DNA of 31,824 nucleotides from the NCBI GenBank assembly GCA_035499215.1, contig DATJZH010000372.1, forward strand, positions 1-31,824, read 5' to 3'. The notes beneath the pieces were generated by a model that made no database searches, was not told where the DNA came from, and saw nothing but the letters and a program-made list of their open reading frames with translations. The position numbers and the translations under genes are program-made. Source of the DNA: DATJZH01 sp035499215. Its GTDB lineage: Bacteria; Actinomycetota; Actinomycetes; Streptosporangiales; Streptosporangiaceae. Every line of letters begins with the position of its first letter. Position 1 is the stretch's first letter. Shown here piece after piece: positions 30,070-31,824 of this stretch.

Positions 30070-30124
30070 ACCGGCAGACTACGGTAATGCCGCCGATGCG
30101 AGGCACCTGCGGCAGCCAGTGACG

Positions 30125-30859
30125 TCAGCCGGCGCTGTGGTGCGGCGCGAAGCTCAGGGTCACCGGCTGGGTCGTCGAGTTCGCCGGGACCGCGTTCTTC
30201 CCGTTCACCGTCAGCGTGACGCCGGCCGGGTTGCCGAGCACCATGGTTACCGGCCCGTGCTCGGTCCAGTGGTGCGACGTGCCGGCGTAGACAATGCCGC
30301 TGTAGATCGTCTGGCCCGCCGCGGTGGTCAGCTGAACCCAGCAGTCCGTGGCGGCGGTCAGGTGGATGACCACGTCGCGGGAGTGGCGATGCGTCAGGCC
30401 GGTTGCCTGCGGATGCCCCGGCTTCGCCTGCCGCACCGACGGCTGCGCATGCGACTGGGCGGCAGTCGTTCTGGCGCGCTGCGACCGCTCGACCAGGTGG
30501 TACACCCCCAAGCCGATGACCACCAGCAGGATCAGGGCCAGCGCAAGGCTCCAGTTGAGCCTGCGCCGCTCCCGGAGCTTGATCGGCGTGGACGGCTCGA
30601 AAACGTCCGCCGCGGTGATGGCCTGCGGTGCGCTCTGGGTCGCGTCGTACTCCCTGACCAGCGGCTCAGGGTCGACCCCGACAGCGCGCCCGATACTGCG
30701 AATATGGCCGCGGGCGTAAAAGTCGCCGCCGCACGCAGAATAGTCGCCGCGCTCGATCCCCCGGATAATCGTCTCCCTGATGCAGGTCCGCTGACTGACC
30801 TGCGTGATGGTGAGACCGGCCTGACGGCGTGCCTCCGCCAGGGCGTCACCAATGCTCAC
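30125..30859 (-). CDS. RodZ-like protein: helix-turn-helix, one membrane helix, DUF4115 domain
   Basis: A 244-residue bitopic membrane protein with RodZ architecture. An N-terminal XRE-like domain (MSIGDALAEARRQAGLTITQ ... GGDFYARGHIRSIGRAVGVDPE) is followed by a basic stretch, one transmembrane helix (about 101-123) and an extracytoplasmic C-terminal domain (WVQLTTAAGQTIYSG to the end) of the DUF4115 type. In rods RodZ links MreB to the wall machinery; in actinobacteria the role is less clear. GTG 30859 is preceded by GGAGG at 6 nt and gives the family N terminus, so the longer frame is rejected. It lies 55 bp upstream of rimO and downstream of ftsK, the conserved order. Confidence 0.87.
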   Translation of the reverse strand: MSIGDALAEARRQAGLTITQVSQRTCIRETIIRGIERGDYSACGGDFYARGHIRSIGRAVGVDPEPLVREYDATQSAPQAITAADVFEPSTPIKLRERRRLNWSLALALILLVVIGLGVYHLVERSQRARTTAAQSHAQPSVRQAKPGHPQATGLTHRHSRDVVIHLTAATDCWVQLTTAAGQTIYSGIVYAGTSHHWTEHGPVTMVLGNPAGVTLTVNGKNAVPANSTTQPVTLSFAPHHSAG

Positions 30860-30937
30860 GCCGCGCCTCCACTGCTCTGTCGCGCCACGTGCCGCCCGGG
30901 GTGCAGGCACGGATGCGGACGTCCGCTTCCCCTGATC

Positions 30938-31021
30938 CCTGCGATAAGAGATCGATTACCCAGTGTAGACATCTGATTACCGTCCGGCGAGAACCCGGGC
31001 GGTGTCGACGCCTGCGATAAG
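30938..31021. repeat. Spaced direct repeats upstream of the RodZ-like gene
   Basis: CCTGCGATAAG occurs at 30938-30948 and 31011-31021 (73 bp apart). Between them GATTACC occurs twice. The segment is AT-richer than its surroundings and lies in the 200-bp ftsK-rodZ gap, so the repeats may be regulator sites. No family is assigned. Confidence 0.5.
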
Positions 31022-31027
31022 TGTCTC

Positions 31028-31041
31028 CCGCCGTCGGGCGG
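31028..31041 (-). terminator. Possible ftsK terminator
   Basis: On the minus strand CCGCC-CGAC-GGCGG forms a 5-bp hairpin with a 4-nt loop, 22 bp after the ftsK stop. It is short and has no U tract. Confidence 0.3.
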
Positions 31042-31062
31042 CTGCCAAACGTGGTTAAACCG

Positions 31063-31824
31063 TCAATCCGCCGGGCCGCCGCGCAGCGAATCGAGCAATT
31101 CCGCCAGATCGTCCGGCCTGACCAGCACGTCCCGTGCTTTCGATCCCTCGCTCGGGCCGACAACGCCCCGGCTTTCCAGCAGGTCCATCAGCCTGCCCGC
31201 CTTCGCGAAGCCAACCCGGAGCTTGCGCTGCAGCATCGACGTGGAGCCGAACTGGGTGCTGACAATCAGCTCAGCGGCCTGCAGCAGCAGGTCGAGATCA
31301 TCGCCGATCTCGGCGTCGATCTCGCGCCGGGGGCCTTCGGGCGCCGTCACGTCCTCGCGGTACTCCGGCTCCGCCTGCCTCGTGCAGTGCCGGACAACCT
31401 CGCGGATCTCCTTCTCCGCGACATAGGCGCCCTGCAGCCGGATCGGCTTGCTGGCGCCCATCGGCAGGAACAGCGAATCACCCTGGCCGACCAGCTTCTC
31501 GGCACCGGGCTGATCCAGGATGACCCGGCTGTCGGTCAGGCTGGAGGTCGCGAAGGCGAGCCGGGACGGCACGTTCGCCTTGATCAGCCCGGTCACCACG
31601 TCCACGCTGGGCCGCTGGGTGGCCAGCACGAGGTGAATGCCCGCCGCGCGGGCCAGCTGGGTGATCCGGACGACGGCGTCCTCCACGTCCCGCGGGGCGA
31701 CCATCATCAGGTCCGCGAGCTCATCGACGATGACCAGCAAGTACGGGTAAGGCACGTAAACGCGCTCGCTGCCGGGCGGCGCGGTGATCTTGCCGGCCCG
31801 CACGGCCTTGTTGAAGTCGTCCAC
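31063..31824 (-). CDS. ftsK: DNA translocase FtsK, C-terminal part (gene continues past the window)
   Basis: The last ~254 residues of the FtsK/SpoIIIE DNA pump that clears chromosomes from the division septum. Seen are the end of the motor domain with the Walker B strand YLLVIVDELADLMM, QLARAAGIHLVLATQRPSVDVVTGLIKANVPSRLAFATSS and DQPGAEKLVGQGDSLF. The C-terminal winged-helix gamma domain (STQFGSTSMLQRKLRVGFAKAGRLMDLLE) reads KOPS-type DNA signals. The Walker A and the membrane part must lie beyond base 31824. The Val at the window edge is internal, not a start. Confidence 0.95.
   Translation of the reverse strand: MDDFNKAVRAGKITAPPGSERVYVPYPYLLVIVDELADLMMVAPRDVEDAVVRITQLARAAGIHLVLATQRPSVDVVTGLIKANVPSRLAFATSSLTDSRVILDQPGAEKLVGQGDSLFLPMGASKPIRLQGAYVAEKEIREVVRHCTRQAEPEYREDVTAPEGPRREIDAEIGDDLDLLLQAAELIVSTQFGSTSMLQRKLRVGFAKAGRLMDLLESRGVVGPSEGSKARDVLVRPDDLAELLDSLRGGPAD

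Noticed and set aside
30119..30976. Long plus-strand frame opposite the RodZ-like gene
   Set aside because: It is a shadow of the minus-strand gene caused by high GC3. It has no domain features and no RBS.
1..31824. tRNA or rRNA genes
   Set aside because: No T-loop GTTCGANTC with matching acceptor arms and no rRNA-like sequence was found by eye.

Overview
The window is GC-rich DNA with almost exclusively G/C-ending codons, many GTG/TTG starts and start/stop overlaps of the ATGA/GTGA type. It carries the conserved actinobacterial ftsK-rimO-pgsA-cinA-clgR ... recA-recX-rny-miaB neighbourhood, with DUF3046 next to recA. This points to a soil-type member of the Actinomycetes (Actinomycetota). 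Genus cannot be fixed from the sequence alone.

Layout, left to right. (1) 1-3247: end of a SigE-family ECF sigma factor (5' end outside the window), an NRDE-family protein with an altered signature motif, a convergent membrane diguanylate cyclase (GGEEF plus I-site), and a 400-bp gene-free stretch with a 72-bp-period duplication of an RBS plus an 8-codon ORF. (2) 3248-10868: an extradiol-dioxygenase-like protein coupled to miaB, an S9 prolyl-oligopeptidase-like enzyme, rny, a low-confidence small ORF with its own promoter, an 18-bp tandem array, and recX. (3) 10869-13577: recA interrupted by a 364-residue intein, a LexA/SOS box, and a DUF3046 gene. (4) 13735-17719: a sulfite-assimilation operon. 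A short Cys-ending leader peptide precedes sirA, a zinc-ribbon miniprotein, a cysG-type siroheme synthase and a CbiX-type chelatase, the last three joined by 4-bp overlaps. The operon makes siroheme and the siroheme-dependent reductase together. (5) 17716-20066: an acyl-CoA synthetase coupled to a PHA-depolymerase-like hydrolase, convergent with the sulfite operon. (6) 20202-26546: a conserved hypothetical, the giant helicase Lhr and an Rrf2 regulator. (7) 26615-31824 (minus strand): clgR-like regulator, cinA C-terminal domain, pgsA, rimO, RodZ-like protein and the C-terminal part of ftsK.

The most interesting points are these. The RecA intein keeps every splicing residue I can check but has Gly in place of both expected catalytic Asp residues of its LAGLIDADG endonuclease. 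The extein codons on both sides of it are strikingly AT-rich, as if co-converted from another genome. A candidate cysteine-responsive leader/attenuator sits before sirA. Several short in-frame tandem expansions lie at gene ends. Probable leaderless promoters and terminator hairpins that enclose stop codons are also present.
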